A stretch of DNA of 64,000 nt from Nitrosomonas sp. (GCA_016708955.1 JADJES010000023.1:1-64000), one strand, 5' to 3'; positions 48,027 through 58,117 are shown, counted from the stretch's first letter. The notes: generated by a model from the sequence alone, not told the origin. Numbers and translations: made by a program.

Positions 48027-48179
48027 GGGCACTTCTAAAAATCCAAATTTCGTCACAACACTCGTCACAACACTCTTTGTTACTCTAAAAAATGTTTCCT
48101 TAGATATCGTGCATATGCTGCGTAACCATTTTTTCTCGTGCCTCGTTTTGTTTAAAACTTTGAAATTTTAGAAGTGTCC
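48027..48179. mobile_element. GGGC-ended MITE, copy 1
   Basis: 153 bp, ends GGGCACTTCTAAAAATCCAA and TTTTAGAAGTGTCC, flanked by TTCA at 48023-48026 and 48180-48183. It abuts and has removed the first codons of the DUF4143 ATPase. Confidence 0.7.
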
Positions 48180-48382
48180 TTCAGTTCGGTATATTTTTAT
48201 CGCCTGATCATATTTGTATATTAGGAGTGTAATTCCTAAAATGCAGGGTTAATGGGGTATGAGTTGATTGTAAATTAAAATAGTTAACAGTTTTCAGGCA
48301 GGCCTTGAAACTGTTGTGATTGTGTCGCACCCGTTGGTATCGCATACCGGTCTCATTTATACTTGCGTCATTTACAAGTAAA

Positions 48383-48523
48383 GGGCACTTCTATAAATCC
48401 AAATTTCGTCACAACACTTTGTTGCTCACAAAAAATGTTTCCTTACATATCAATTATATGCTGCGTCACCATTTTTTGCTCGCGCCTCGTTTTGTTTGGA
48501 ACTTTGAATTTTTAGAGGCGCCC
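48383..48523. mobile_element. GGGC-ended MITE, copy 2
   Basis: 141 bp, about 85 percent like copy 1 by eye (CACTTCTATAAATCCAAATT; TGTTTCCTTACATATC; TTTTAGAGGCGCCC). Flanks TAAA (48379-48382) and TAGA (48524-48527) are a near match. It lies 21 bp before the cupin start, so it has become the cupin leader. Between the two copies (48184-48382) is sequence with an AACAGTTTTCA/TTGAAACTGTT dyad (48284-48314) but no gene. Confidence 0.7.
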
Positions 48524-48544
48524 TAGATCATGGGGGTGGCAGAA

Positions 48545-48883
48545 ATGATGAAATCAACTGTAGCAGATGTTTTGAAGAAAATACCGGGCAAGGCGAGTGC
48601 GGAATGGCCGATGGGTGAGCCGTTTGCTCAGGCGTTTGCGCATGGTTCGATGTCGGTTGAGGTCTATGCACCCAAGGATACCGATATACAAACGCCGCAC
48701 GATCAAGATGAGCTGTATTTTATCCATTCCGGTCATGGCGAGATTGTGGTGGCCGGTGAACACCATCAGTTTGAGCCGGGTATGGTATTTTTTGTGGCGG
48801 CCCATGTCGAACATCGTTTCGAGAATTTTTCACCGGATTTTTCTACCTGGGTCGTGTTCTGGGGGCCCAAAGGTGGTGAATGA
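48545..48883 (+). CDS. Small cupin-domain protein
   Basis: A single-domain beta-barrel of about 112 residues. Cupin motif 1 is PHDQDELYFIHSGHGEIVVA (metal ligands His, Glu and later His) and motif 2 is FEPGMVFFVAAHVEHRFENF. Function depends on neighbours, which are unrelated. ATGs at 48530, 48545 and 48548 are all possible; I prefer 48545 because the earlier one overlaps the MITE edge without a ribosome site. Confidence 0.8.
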   Translation: MMKSTVADVLKKIPGKASAEWPMGEPFAQAFAHGSMSVEVYAPKDTDIQTPHDQDELYFIHSGHGEIVVAGEHHQFEPGMVFFVAAHVEHRFENFSPDFSTWVVFWGPKGGE

Positions 48884-48926
48884 AAATTCTATGCTCCATT
48901 TCTTTTGAATACTAAGGTCACGACAC

Positions 48927-49280
48927 ATGCTCAAATTGTATGGCTATAAACAGTGTGGTACTTGCCGCAAGGCGGAGCAATTTTTGCGGCAAGCTGAGAT
49001 TGCTTACGAATTTATTGATATTACAGAAAATCCCCCAACAGGAGTGGAACTTGCTGCCATTGTCGAGCGCGCCAATGTTCCACTGAACAAACTTTTCAAT
49101 ACCAGTGGTGTGCAATACCGCGAATTAGAAATTAAGAAAAAATTACCCGCGCTATCCAGCCGGGAGATTCTGGCTTTGCTGGCGAGCAATGGCCGTTTGA
49201 TTAAAAGACCGCTGATCACCGACGGAGAACGCGCGACGGTGGGTTTCAATGCAGAGCAATTTGCAACAGTCTGGGGTTGA
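48927..49280 (+). CDS. ArsC/Spx-like (YffB family) protein
   Basis: A 117-residue thioredoxin-fold protein. It begins LYGYKQCGTCRKAEQFLRQA, a CxxC motif in the position of ArsC/Spx cysteines, and ends with NGRLIKRPLITDGERATVGF, the conserved RP motif (Arg-Pro). YffB/Spx proteins may reduce glutathionylated or arsenate substrates or bind RNA polymerase; the function here is not resolved. Start ATG has no strong ribosome site. Confidence 0.85.
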   Translation: MLKLYGYKQCGTCRKAEQFLRQAEIAYEFIDITENPPTGVELAAIVERANVPLNKLFNTSGVQYRELEIKKKLPALSSREILALLASNGRLIKRPLITDGERATVGFNAEQFATVWG

Positions 49281-49443
49281 TGGCTTCTACTTGCAGGGTA
49301 CTGACAACGTGAGGCGCTTCAAGCACTATTCATAATCTTGTAATCATACAAGCTTGCGCTTTAGGGCTCATGCTTGTACTCTTTCGGCCATAGGCGGCAT
49401 GAACAAGGTTTTATTCCATAACCGGATCAAGCAGGAGGCGAAA

Positions 49444-51972
49444 TTGGCTGATAAAAGTTTTTTAGTGCGCAAGGCGGCGGTACTGGGGGCTGGTGTGATG
49501 GGGGCGCAGATTGCGGCGCATCTGGTGAATGCAAACATCGAAACATTGTTGTTTGAGTTGCCGGGTGATGCGGATAATCCCAACGCCAATGTGAGCAAGG
49601 CGGTGGAGAAACTCAAAAAACAGGAACCGGCACCGCTATCGGTCAAAGCCAAAGCAACCTGTATTCAGCCAGCGAATTATGATCAGCATCTTGAATTGTT
49701 GAAGGATTGTGATCTGGTGATCGAAGCGATTGCCGAGCGCATGGATTGGAAACGGGATTTATACACCAAAGTTGCCCCATACCTGGGTGAACAAACCATT
49801 TTCGCGAGTAATACCTCCGGGCTGTCAATCAACCAATTAGCCGAGGCTTTCCCGGAAGTATTGCGTCACCGCTTCTGCGGCATCCATTTTTTCAATCCGC
49901 CACGCTATATGCATTTGGTGGAATTGATTCCTTGCAAAACCAGTGATGCGGAAATGCTCGATCACCTGGAAGAATTTTTAGTGACTTATCTGGGCAAGGG
50001 CGTGATTCGTGCCAAAGATACGCCGAATTTTGTTGCCAATCGCATCGGCGTGTTCTCTTTGCTGGCGACGATGCATCATGGCCGGGCATTTGATTTTGGT
50101 TTTGATTTGGTCGATGCGCTAACCGGCGGACTGATTGGCCGCCCCAAAAGCGCTACATTCCGCACCGCGGATGTCGTGGGTCTGGATACCTTGGCGCATG
50201 TCATCAATACCATGCGCGATACTTTACCGGAAGATCCTTGGCATCCTTATTTTGCCGTGCCGGATTGGCTGCAAGGATTGATTGAGATTGGTGCGTTGGG
50301 AGAGAAAGTTAAACGCGGGGTGTATCAGAAAATCAAGAATGAAATCCATGTACTTGATCGGGAAGAACAAACCTATCGTTTATCGGCTGCGGAAGTGGAC
50401 GAGGATCTGAAACGTTTGTTGAAATATAGCAGCCCGGCTGAAAAGTTTGCTGCATTACACAATAGTCAGCAGCCGCAAGCGCAGTTTTTGTGGTCAATTT
50501 TCCGCGATTTGTTTCATTATTGCGCTGTGCAACTGGAAACGATTGCCGATAATACGCGCGATCTGGATCTGGCCGTGCGCTGGGGATTTGGCTGGAATCA
50601 GGGACCTTTTGAAATTTGGCAGGCAGCTGGCTGGAAACAGATTGCCGACTGGATTCAAGAGGATATAGCGGCCGGTAAAAGCATGAGCCAAGCGCCATTG
50701 CCGCAATGGGTGATGGCAATTGCCGAAAGCGGCACGCAAAGCGTGCACACAGCGCAAGGCTCTTTTGCCCCGATATCCGGAAAAACACAACTGCGTTCAA
50801 AACTGCCGGTGTATCAACGCCAGCTTTTTCCAGACCGGCTAATCGGTGAGGAAGCGGTTTACGGCGAAACTATCTTTGAAACCGATGCTGTCAGGCTATG
50901 GCATACCGGCGATCGAATCGCCATTCTCAGCTTCAAGAGCAAAATGCATACGATAGGTGTGGATGTGTTAGAAGGTGTGCAACAGGCGATTAAAGAAGCC
51001 GAGCAAAACTGGCGCGCCTTGGTGATCTGGCAAACGGAGCCACCATTCTCAGCCGGTGCTAATTTACAGAAAGCCACTGAGCGACCTAAACCGGATGCGA
51101 CGCATGGCAGCGCGCCACCTGCTCCACATCAGCCGCCCACCGCTTTTCAGTCATTCTTAAAGAAATTAAGGAAGTCGACCCAGGCGACCGTGCTGCAAGT
51201 GGCGCGTGAACTGGATCTCGCCGATGTGTTAATGGCCAAGAAATTGGCCGAGGTAGAAGGGATGATCAAACAGTTTCAGCAAACGTCACAGATGCTGCGC
51301 TATTCGATGGTTCCGACCGTTGCCGCCGTGGATGGATTAGCCTTGGGCGGGGGCTGTGAATTTGTGATGCACTGTGACCGCGCCGTGGCTACACTGGAAA
51401 GTTATATCGGCTTGGTGGAAGTGGGCGTTGGATTGTTGCCGGCTGGAGGCGGGTGTAAAGAGTTTGCCATGAGAGCCGCGCAAAATGCCAAAGACGGCGA
51501 TCCTTTTCCGCAATTGAAATATTATTTCCAGACGGTGGCAATGGCGGAATTGGCGAAAAGCGCGGAGCAAGCGAAAGAATTGGGTTATCTGCGCCTTGCT
51601 GATACCGTGGTGATGCATCGTTTTGAGTTGCTGCATGTCGCCAAAGCGCAGGCGCTGGCGTTAGCCGAAGCCGGTTATCGCCCGCCATTGCGAGTCCGGG
51701 AAATTCCGGTGGCGGGTAATACCGGTATTGCGACGATCCAGAGTCAGCTTGTTAACCTGCGTGAAGGTGGATTTATCTCCGAGCATGATAATCTGATTGC
51801 TAATAAGGTGGCACATGTGATGTGCGGTGGTGATCTGACACCAGGCAGTTTGGTCGATGAAGACTGGTTCCTGGAACTGGAACGCGCTGCTTTCATGGAA
51901 TTGCTAGCAACCGAAAAGACTCAAGCGCGTATCGAGCATACGCTGAAAACCGGTAAGCCACTGAGAAACTAA
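49444..51972 (+). CDS. 3-hydroxyacyl-CoA dehydrogenase / enoyl-CoA hydratase fusion (FadN type)
   Basis: This combines the second and third steps of beta-oxidation. The N-terminal dehydrogenase has the NAD site AAVLGAGVMGAQIAAHLVNA, ASNTSGLSINQLAEAF, HRFCGIHFFNPPRYMHLVEL and TPNFVANRIGVFSL. The hydratase is C-terminal: WQTEPPFSAGANLQKA and ALGGGCEFVMHCDRAVA (oxyanion glycines). This domain order is that of FadN/YusL rather than E. coli FadB. The TTG at 49444 has AGGAGG at 49433-49438, five bases upstream, a better start than the in-frame ATGs at 49399 and 49354. The 842-residue product is followed 58 bp later by the thiolase gene. Confidence 0.93.
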   Translation: MADKSFLVRKAAVLGAGVMGAQIAAHLVNANIETLLFELPGDADNPNANVSKAVEKLKKQEPAPLSVKAKATCIQPANYDQHLELLKDCDLVIEAIAERMDWKRDLYTKVAPYLGEQTIFASNTSGLSINQLAEAFPEVLRHRFCGIHFFNPPRYMHLVELIPCKTSDAEMLDHLEEFLVTYLGKGVIRAKDTPNFVANRIGVFSLLATMHHGRAFDFGFDLVDALTGGLIGRPKSATFRTADVVGLDTLAHVINTMRDTLPEDPWHPYFAVPDWLQGLIEIGALGEKVKRGVYQKIKNEIHVLDREEQTYRLSAAEVDEDLKRLLKYSSPAEKFAALHNSQQPQAQFLWSIFRDLFHYCAVQLETIADNTRDLDLAVRWGFGWNQGPFEIWQAAGWKQIADWIQEDIAAGKSMSQAPLPQWVMAIAESGTQSVHTAQGSFAPISGKTQLRSKLPVYQRQLFPDRLIGEEAVYGETIFETDAVRLWHTGDRIAILSFKSKMHTIGVDVLEGVQQAIKEAEQNWRALVIWQTEPPFSAGANLQKATERPKPDATHGSAPPAPHQPPTAFQSFLKKLRKSTQATVLQVARELDLADVLMAKKLAEVEGMIKQFQQTSQMLRYSMVPTVAAVDGLALGGGCEFVMHCDRAVATLESYIGLVEVGVGLLPAGGGCKEFAMRAAQNAKDGDPFPQLKYYFQTVAMAELAKSAEQAKELGYLRLADTVVMHRFELLHVAKAQALALAEAGYRPPLRVREIPVAGNTGIATIQSQLVNLREGGFISEHDNLIANKVAHVMCGGDLTPGSLVDEDWFLELERAAFMELLATEKTQARIEHTLKTGKPLRN

Positions 51973-52030
51973 ATTTACGGCAGGATTCACTTTAGACGTA
52001 TTCCAAGATCGACGATCCACGGAGAAACCA

Positions 52031-53230
52031 ATGACTAAGCAAACTCAAGAAGCCTATATTGTAGCTGCTGCACGGACACCGGTTGGCAAAGCACCGCGCG
52101 GTATGTTCAAGAACGTGCGTCCCGACGACATGCTGGTGCATGTGTTGCATGCTGTAATGAAACAATGCGAAGGACTCGACCCGGCAGCGATTGACGATGT
52201 GATTGTCGGTTGCGCCATGCCGGAAGCGGAGCAGGGCATCAATGTCGCGCGCGTGGCATTGTTATTGGCGGGTCTGCCAAACAGTGTGGCCGGTATGACG
52301 GTCAATCGTTTCTGTGCATCCGGTCTGCAATCCGTTGCACTGGCAGCGGATCGTATCCGGCTAGGGGAAGCGGACGTGATGATTGCCGGGGGTACGGAGA
52401 GCATGAGCATGGTGCCGATGATGGGCAATAAAGTTTCCATGAATCCGGCCATGTTCGAACATGAGGAAAATGTCGCGATTGCTTATGGCATGGGTATGAC
52501 TGCCGAGAAAGTGGCCGAACAATGGAAAGTGTCGCGGGAAGATCAGGATGAGTTTGCTTTGACCAGCCACCTGCGCGCCTTAAAAGCCATTGAAACGGGT
52601 GAGTTTCAACAGGAAATCGCACCGTACCGGGTAGACGAGAAACGTCCTGACCTGATCACACATCAAGTGCATGAAGAGATTGCTGTCAAAGATACGGACG
52701 AAGGCCCGCGCGCCGATACGAATCTGACCGCGCTGGCTAAATTACGGCCGGTTTTTGCTGCCAAAGGCTCTGTGACCGCAGGAAACAGCTCACAGATGTC
52801 CGATGGTGCGGGTGCTGTGGTGTTGATGAGCGAAGCGGCGATGAAACGTTTTAATATTTCCCCCTTGGGGCGTTTTGTCGGATTTTCAGTGGCGGGCGTG
52901 CCGCCGGAGATTATGGGCGTTGGACCTATTAAAGCCATACCCAAAGTGTTGGCGCAAACCGGTATCAAACTGGATGATCTGGATTGGATTGAGTTGAACG
53001 AAGCATTTGCTGCGCAGAGCCTTGCTGTGATTCATGATCTGGGATTGGATCGAAGTAAAGTGAATCCTTTGGGCGGCGCGATTGCACTGGGCCACCCGTT
53101 GGGCGCAACCGGCTCTATTCGTGTGGCAACGCTACTGCATGGGCTGCGTCGTCATAAACAAAAGTATGGCATGGTAACCATGTGCATTGGCAGCGGCATG
53201 GGTGCAGCAGGCATTTTTGAAGCACTTTAA
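52031..53230 (+). CDS. fadA: Acetyl-CoA acyltransferase (beta-ketothiolase)
   Basis: The 399-residue thiolase that ends each beta-oxidation round. Active residues are NRFCASGLQSVALAADRI (nucleophile Cys), LNEAFAAQSLAVIHDLGL (His-adjacent loop), GGAIALGHPLGATGSIR (His), and TMCIGSGMGAAGIFEAL (second Cys). Tandem arrangement with the FadN-type fusion and GGAGAAACC before its ATG mark a two-gene operon. Confidence 0.95.
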   Translation: MTKQTQEAYIVAAARTPVGKAPRGMFKNVRPDDMLVHVLHAVMKQCEGLDPAAIDDVIVGCAMPEAEQGINVARVALLLAGLPNSVAGMTVNRFCASGLQSVALAADRIRLGEADVMIAGGTESMSMVPMMGNKVSMNPAMFEHEENVAIAYGMGMTAEKVAEQWKVSREDQDEFALTSHLRALKAIETGEFQQEIAPYRVDEKRPDLITHQVHEEIAVKDTDEGPRADTNLTALAKLRPVFAAKGSVTAGNSSQMSDGAGAVVLMSEAAMKRFNISPLGRFVGFSVAGVPPEIMGVGPIKAIPKVLAQTGIKLDDLDWIELNEAFAAQSLAVIHDLGLDRSKVNPLGGAIALGHPLGATGSIRVATLLHGLRRHKQKYGMVTMCIGSGMGAAGIFEAL

Positions 53231-53838
53231 GGACGCAGAGTGTTATCTCTATATTGGATTTGAGGAGGACTACTTAATAGCTGGTATGAATTTTCACAAA
53301 AGTTTTGTGAGGAAAGTCACAATGTAAATTCCTGCTGAATGTATGTCGAAGAGAACTTATAAGCCCTAAGTCTTCCAAGAAATTGGCGTTTATTTAAGCG
53401 CTAAGGTATTGTTCATGCTCATCCCGGGCATTCTTTTTTAGCCAAGGCCGGCGGGGTGCCTGGTCGCTGTTGAAAAACCTCTTCGTTGAAAATCAGAGAT
53501 AATTTCAACCTTTAATTCCTTTATTTCAACATGCATTTCCCGTACGCACTTGCCGGATGAACCTTCATTTCCATACTTGTATAGTCAAACCTCAAGTGAA
53601 TCGACTTGCACGCCGTAAGAGACACTGCACCGCATGCGTATTTGAAATGTCTCTGGAAGCGGTGTGAAACTTGATCATTCATACTTTTAGTCAGCAATCA
53701 TTCAGTGCGGTAATGGGATTGTTCCATAAGTTATTGGTGTTGTTGTATTTGCCAAGATATCAATCGGGTATGTGTGAATAATTATAAGGCAGCTTTCAGA
53801 CTCAACTAAGTTGCCGGCCGATAGGGGGTTTTTTCATA
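53231..53838. other. Non-coding gap with ISL3 solo end
   Basis: The 608-bp gap holds the ISL3 remnant listed below and otherwise no gene. A GTGAATTC-start gene follows. CAAAAGTTTTGTGAGGAAAG (53297-) forms only a small dyad. I see no promoter convincing enough to list. Confidence 0.4.
53470..53563 (-). mobile_element. ISL3 solo left end
   Basis: The 94 bases match the left end of the ISL3 element (TTCAACATGCATTTC ... CGTACGCACTTGCCGGATGA then ACC) in reverse orientation, with a ten-base internal loss (the TGACTAACAA segment). The rest of the element is missing, so it is a decayed relic. Confidence 0.85.
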
Positions 53839-55479
53839 GTGAATTCACAGGCTTCTTACGATTTACTTTCATGTATAAGTGATTTTTCCGTGCGCATTAA
53901 TGCGCATGGGGTTATTCAGCAAGCATCCACATCGTCACAAGCATTTCTGCAATTACCTGCAGAGTTGCTGCAGGAGTCTATCGAATTTCTCATCCACCCT
54001 GAAGATAGATCGCCATTTATAGAAGTTCTGGAGAAAGCGAAGCATAGCGGAGAAAAGCAGACTTTTGTTTGCCGTCTTCTGCGTCAGCGGGTATTGCCGG
54101 TGTGGGTAGATTGTTATGTACTTCAGTTGCCAGAAGATGAGTATTTCATTGCAGCATTTGACGCGACACACTGGAAGGATAATGAGAATCAACTGGTTTA
54201 TCTTTCCACGCATGATGCGTTGACCGGATTACCTGGTAAGGTATTACTCGACGATCGTATCAGTATGAGTATTCATGCGGCGCAGCGGGAAAAGAATTTT
54301 CTGTCATTGATCGTTTTAAGTTTAGATGGATTCAGGAAAATTAACGACTTGTTGGGACATAGCATTGGCGATGAATTAATTAAAGCTGTTGCTGATCGCT
54401 TGGAGAATTCTGTACGACATAGTGATACGGTTGCGCGCGTGAGCGACGATGAATTTTCCTTGATTATGATGGGAGTAGGGCAAGCCAATATTGAATTGAT
54501 CGCAAAGAAAGTATTGACAGCCATGCAACGGCCTTTCCGTATCCGTGAACATACTTTACATATCAGTGCCAGTCTAGGCATTTCAATGTACCCGGAGCAC
54601 GGCGATAATTCTGTGTACTTATATAGAAACGCAGAAATGGCAATGTATAGAGCGAAAACACAGGGTAAAAATCACTGGAATATTTATAGCGACCAGGTTG
54701 ATGATACTGAGAGAAGTGATTTATCGCTTGAGTCAGCCATGTATGAGGGTATTGAGAATGGTGAGTTCATGTTGCATTATCAGCCGATTTTTTGTGCGCA
54801 AACCGGCCAATTGCGAGGTGCTGAAGCGCTGATGCGATGGCAAAATCCGAATCACGGCTTTATTTCACCGATGAGATTTATTCCGTTGGCGGAAAACAGC
54901 GGCTTGATAAAGATTCTCGGTGCTTGGGCTTTGCGCAGTGCTTGTCATCAAGCGAAACAGTGGCAGGAAGCCGGTCTCAAAGATTTCTATATCTCAGTTA
55001 ACGTATCGCCGCGTCAATTTGTACAGGAAGATTTTCTGGAAATGATTGATGCGGCATTGAGTGAATCCGGATTATTGCCGGAAAACCTGATGCTGGAGAT
55101 CACGGAGGGCGTGTTAATGGATAATCCGCAAAAATCAGGGGCTATTCTGGCTCAGCTGCACGCAGCAGGAATAAAAATCGCAATTGATGATTTCGGTACT
55201 GGTTATTCATCACTGGCTTATTTAAAGAAATTTCCGTTATCGGTATTGAAAATTGACAAATCCTTTGTAGATGATGTGATTAATAGCGCTGAAGATATGG
55301 CCATTGTTGGCACGATTCTAAGCTTGGCAGAAGGATTGAATCTGCTGGTGGTGGCTGAGGGAGTGGAGAATGATGCGCAATTGGGTTTTTTAAGGCAGGA
55401 AGGGTGTAACCTGATACAAGGATATCTGACCGGCAGGCCGGTAAATTCTGAAATGTTTAGAGAGCAACACATGGCATGA
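53839..55479 (+). CDS. PAS-GGDEF-EAL protein (degenerate GGDEF)
   Basis: A 546-residue c-di-GMP protein. Residues about 5-115 are PAS-like, 125-285 are GGDEF, and 295-540 are EAL. The GGDEF catalytic loop reads VARVSDDEFSLIMM, so the first glycines are replaced and cyclase activity is unlikely. The phosphodiesterase motifs look complete: GAEALMRWQNP (the EAL Glu), ISVNVSPRQF, ENLMLEITEG, AIDDFGTGYSSLAYLKKF and LKIDKSFVDDV. The net role is probably hydrolysis of c-di-GMP. The start is GTG. Its stop overlaps the HDOD gene by four bases (ATGA), so the two are co-translated. Confidence 0.9.
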   Translation: MNSQASYDLLSCISDFSVRINAHGVIQQASTSSQAFLQLPAELLQESIEFLIHPEDRSPFIEVLEKAKHSGEKQTFVCRLLRQRVLPVWVDCYVLQLPEDEYFIAAFDATHWKDNENQLVYLSTHDALTGLPGKVLLDDRISMSIHAAQREKNFLSLIVLSLDGFRKINDLLGHSIGDELIKAVADRLENSVRHSDTVARVSDDEFSLIMMGVGQANIELIAKKVLTAMQRPFRIREHTLHISASLGISMYPEHGDNSVYLYRNAEMAMYRAKTQGKNHWNIYSDQVDDTERSDLSLESAMYEGIENGEFMLHYQPIFCAQTGQLRGAEALMRWQNPNHGFISPMRFIPLAENSGLIKILGAWALRSACHQAKQWQEAGLKDFYISVNVSPRQFVQEDFLEMIDAALSESGLLPENLMLEITEGVLMDNPQKSGAILAQLHAAGIKIAIDDFGTGYSSLAYLKKFPLSVLKIDKSFVDDVINSAEDMAIVGTILSLAEGLNLLVVAEGVENDAQLGFLRQEGCNLIQGYLTGRPVNSEMFREQHMA

Positions 55480-56897
55480 CAGAATTAATTTCGATGCACA
55501 AAAATGCTAAAGATGATTTTTTCGTGCTATTGACGAAACGCATGGCCGAGAAAGGTGATTTTCCTGCATTCTCTCAGTCCGTTCAGCATCTTGATGAGCT
55601 AATGCAGGACGAAAATAAAAATATTGCAGCCATCGCCAGCGCGATTCTAAGCGATTTTACCTTGACCCAGAAAGTAATCCGATTAGCCAATTCAGCGATG
55701 TATTCCGGTATGGGCGGGGAGATCACAACGATTACTCAGGCAGCAGTAGTCCTCGGTTTGGATGCGATTGCACATATTGCGCTCAGTATCCGTTTCATTG
55801 ATATGCTTTCAACTGCTGCGCCAGATTCTGTAGAGGCTCGCGAGGAACTGGCAAAAGCAATTTTGGCCGGTGATATTACGCGAATCATTGTGACTAAATC
55901 AAATATGGTCAACGGTGAGGAAGCAGTGGTCTGTGCCCTGTTACATCATTTGGGGCGCATCATGCTGGTATTCTACTTTCCTGAGGAATGGTCACAGATT
56001 CAAAAAATTGTACGGAATGATCAAGCAAGTGAAGACAGCGTAACGCTCGAGGTTATGGGCGTGACGACTAATGAAATTTCACAAGAAATTGCCAGGAACT
56101 GGCGGCTGCCAAAGAGAATAGCCAATAGCATGGCAAGTTCAGCCACATTTGATGAAACCAGCATGCCGGGTTCAGCAGATTGGCTAAAGATTATGGCCAA
56201 TTTTGCCAGAGATACCGCATCTATGCTTGCTGACAATAGCAGTAGAGAGGATTTAAAGCATTTTGTATCAAACTATAGTGAGTCATTGCTGATTTCCAAT
56301 GAAGATATCATGGATGCAATAGATTTGGCTCAGCGTATGGCCCCGGAGCTTGCTGTCAAACCTGAAAGCGGGAAGAATCCTGGTAAGCCAAACGACTCTT
56401 GTGAACGACTGGCAGTCAGTGTTCAAGATTTCAGTGCCGCATTGACGCAAGGAATAGACTTTAATAGTGGGCTGAGTATGGTTCTTGAAACCATTTATGC
56501 GAGCATGGGGTTTAATCGCGTGGTTACTTTTTTTGATTCCGGGATGTTCAAAGCTAAGGTAGGTTTTGGTAATAGGATGCCGGAAGCGCTGCCGATGCTT
56601 ATTTTTCCAGAGGCTTATGCGACCGATGTGTCATTTGTCGCTGGCGAACAAGCCGATGTATTTTTCCAGGATATTACCTCAAGTAAGTCAGCATCCAGTA
56701 TACCTGCTTGGTTAAGAGAAGCATTGCCGGATGTAGATGCTTTCATTCTGTTGCCTCTGGTTTTCAATGGCCGCGCTGTCGGTTTGATCTATGCCGATTG
56801 GCGAATTGGCGCAGCGGGTACGGTTGAACCTAGCGAGCTTTCATCCATGGGTATGCTTAGGGACTACTTGATGCAGGCTTTGGTAAAGAGAAAATAA
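55476..56897 (+). CDS. HDOD-domain signalling protein
   Basis: A 473-residue protein. The HDOD domain covers residues 25-230, with ILSDFTLTQKVIRLANSAMY, TITQAAVVLGLDAIAHIALS, VCALLHHLGRIMLVFYFPEE and NEISQEIARNWRLPKRIANS. The C-terminal part (from about residue 320) is GAF-like (VLETIYASMGFNRVVTFFDS; AFILLPLVFNGRAVGLIYAD). HDOD proteins often work with c-di-GMP or two-component partners, fitting the fused operon with the EAL gene. Confidence 0.9.
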   Translation: MTELISMHKNAKDDFFVLLTKRMAEKGDFPAFSQSVQHLDELMQDENKNIAAIASAILSDFTLTQKVIRLANSAMYSGMGGEITTITQAAVVLGLDAIAHIALSIRFIDMLSTAAPDSVEAREELAKAILAGDITRIIVTKSNMVNGEEAVVCALLHHLGRIMLVFYFPEEWSQIQKIVRNDQASEDSVTLEVMGVTTNEISQEIARNWRLPKRIANSMASSATFDETSMPGSADWLKIMANFARDTASMLADNSSREDLKHFVSNYSESLLISNEDIMDAIDLAQRMAPELAVKPESGKNPGKPNDSCERLAVSVQDFSAALTQGIDFNSGLSMVLETIYASMGFNRVVTFFDSGMFKAKVGFGNRMPEALPMLIFPEAYATDVSFVAGEQADVFFQDITSSKSASSIPAWLREALPDVDAFILLPLVFNGRAVGLIYADWRIGAAGTVEPSELSSMGMLRDYLMQALVKRK

Positions 56898-57190
56898 TCT
56901 GAAGCTTTTGTCTGTTCAGTTTTGTCAGAATTTTTAACCTTCATCTATTCCTCGTGATAAATCACAATGATATTGTCATGTGATGTTATGTAAGTGGATG
57001 ATAACTATCGCTAGATATATCAAAGAAGATTCTCAAATAAATGGAGAATCTGGCAGCTGCTTCCAGCCAATTCAGCGACCATTCACGGCATGCTGTATCG
57101 GGCACTCACACCATCCTATGCACCATCAGTAAATAGATAGTAGGAAAAGAAAGCAAAACGAAGCTAAGCACTATAAATCAAGCGCAGTGA

Positions 57191-58117
57191 TCACTTGCTT
57201 TTGCAATTGATATCCCCAATATGAGTTTCGCCCCTGATTTCGGCCAATTTCACTTGTTTTTCTCGTTCCCGGTACCGGGCTTTGTCTTCTTCCGAGCGGT
57301 CATGATAACAAGCGGGGCAACTAATTCCCTGTTGATAGTACTCGCTTAACTTATCTTCTTCTGAAATCGGCAAACGGCATGCGTGACATTGATCATAGCT
57401 GCCTTTTTCAAGCTGATGATTCACGGTAACCCGTTCATCAAATACAAAGCACTCACCCTGCCATAAGGATTCAGTCTCTGGAATTTCCTCCAGGTATTTC
57501 AGAATGCCGCCCTGCAAATGGTAGACTTCCTCGAATCCCTGCTGTTTTAAATATGCTGTGGATTTCTCACAACGAATCCCGCCCGTACAATACATCGCCA
57601 CTTTTTTATGCACCGAAGGATCCAGGTGCTGGGATACGTAGTGTGGAAATTCCCGGAAAGTTGTGGTGTGGGGGTTTATTGCATTGGCAAAAGCACCGAC
57701 CGCGACCTCATACTGGTTACGGGTATCGATTAACAAAACCCCCGGCTCGTTAATTAAATCATTCCATTGCTGTGGTGCCACATAGGTTCCTACCAGTTTC
57801 TTGGGATCGATTCCTTCAACACCCATTGTGACAATCTCTTTCTTTAGTTTTACTTTGCTGCGTTTGAACGGCATCTCGTCGGTCATGGATTCCTTGACCG
57901 TAATGCCAGCAAACTCAGGTATCGTTTCCATCCAGCCTAAGACAGAATCAATACCTGCCCGGCTGCCTGAAATAGTGCCGTTGATTCCTTCCTCCGCCAA
58001 TAGCAACGTTCCTTTTACTTGATTCTCAACCATCTTCGCCTGCAGCGGTTGTTGTATCTCTTTGTAATGAGGTAAGGCGACAAATTTATACAGTGCACAA
58101 ACAACAAATTTTGACAT
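57191..58117 (-). CDS. trhO: tRNA uridine 34 hydroxylase TrhO
   Basis: A 308-residue rhodanese-domain protein of the YceA/TrhO family, which hydroxylates uridine 34 of some tRNAs in an O2-dependent reaction. The N-terminal domain (GTLLLAEEGINGTISGSRAG), the rhodanese active loop YCTGGIRCEKSTAYLKQ with catalytic Cys, and the C-terminal CxxC zinc-like pairs (DQCHACRLPIS; GISCPACYHDR) are all present. The ATG at 58117 follows GAGGAAACC; a longer ORF start at 58135 lacks a site. Confidence 0.93.
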   Translation of the reverse strand: MSKFVVCALYKFVALPHYKEIQQPLQAKMVENQVKGTLLLAEEGINGTISGSRAGIDSVLGWMETIPEFAGITVKESMTDEMPFKRSKVKLKKEIVTMGVEGIDPKKLVGTYVAPQQWNDLINEPGVLLIDTRNQYEVAVGAFANAINPHTTTFREFPHYVSQHLDPSVHKKVAMYCTGGIRCEKSTAYLKQQGFEEVYHLQGGILKYLEEIPETESLWQGECFVFDERVTVNHQLEKGSYDQCHACRLPISEEDKLSEYYQQGISCPACYHDRSEEDKARYREREKQVKLAEIRGETHIGDINCKSK

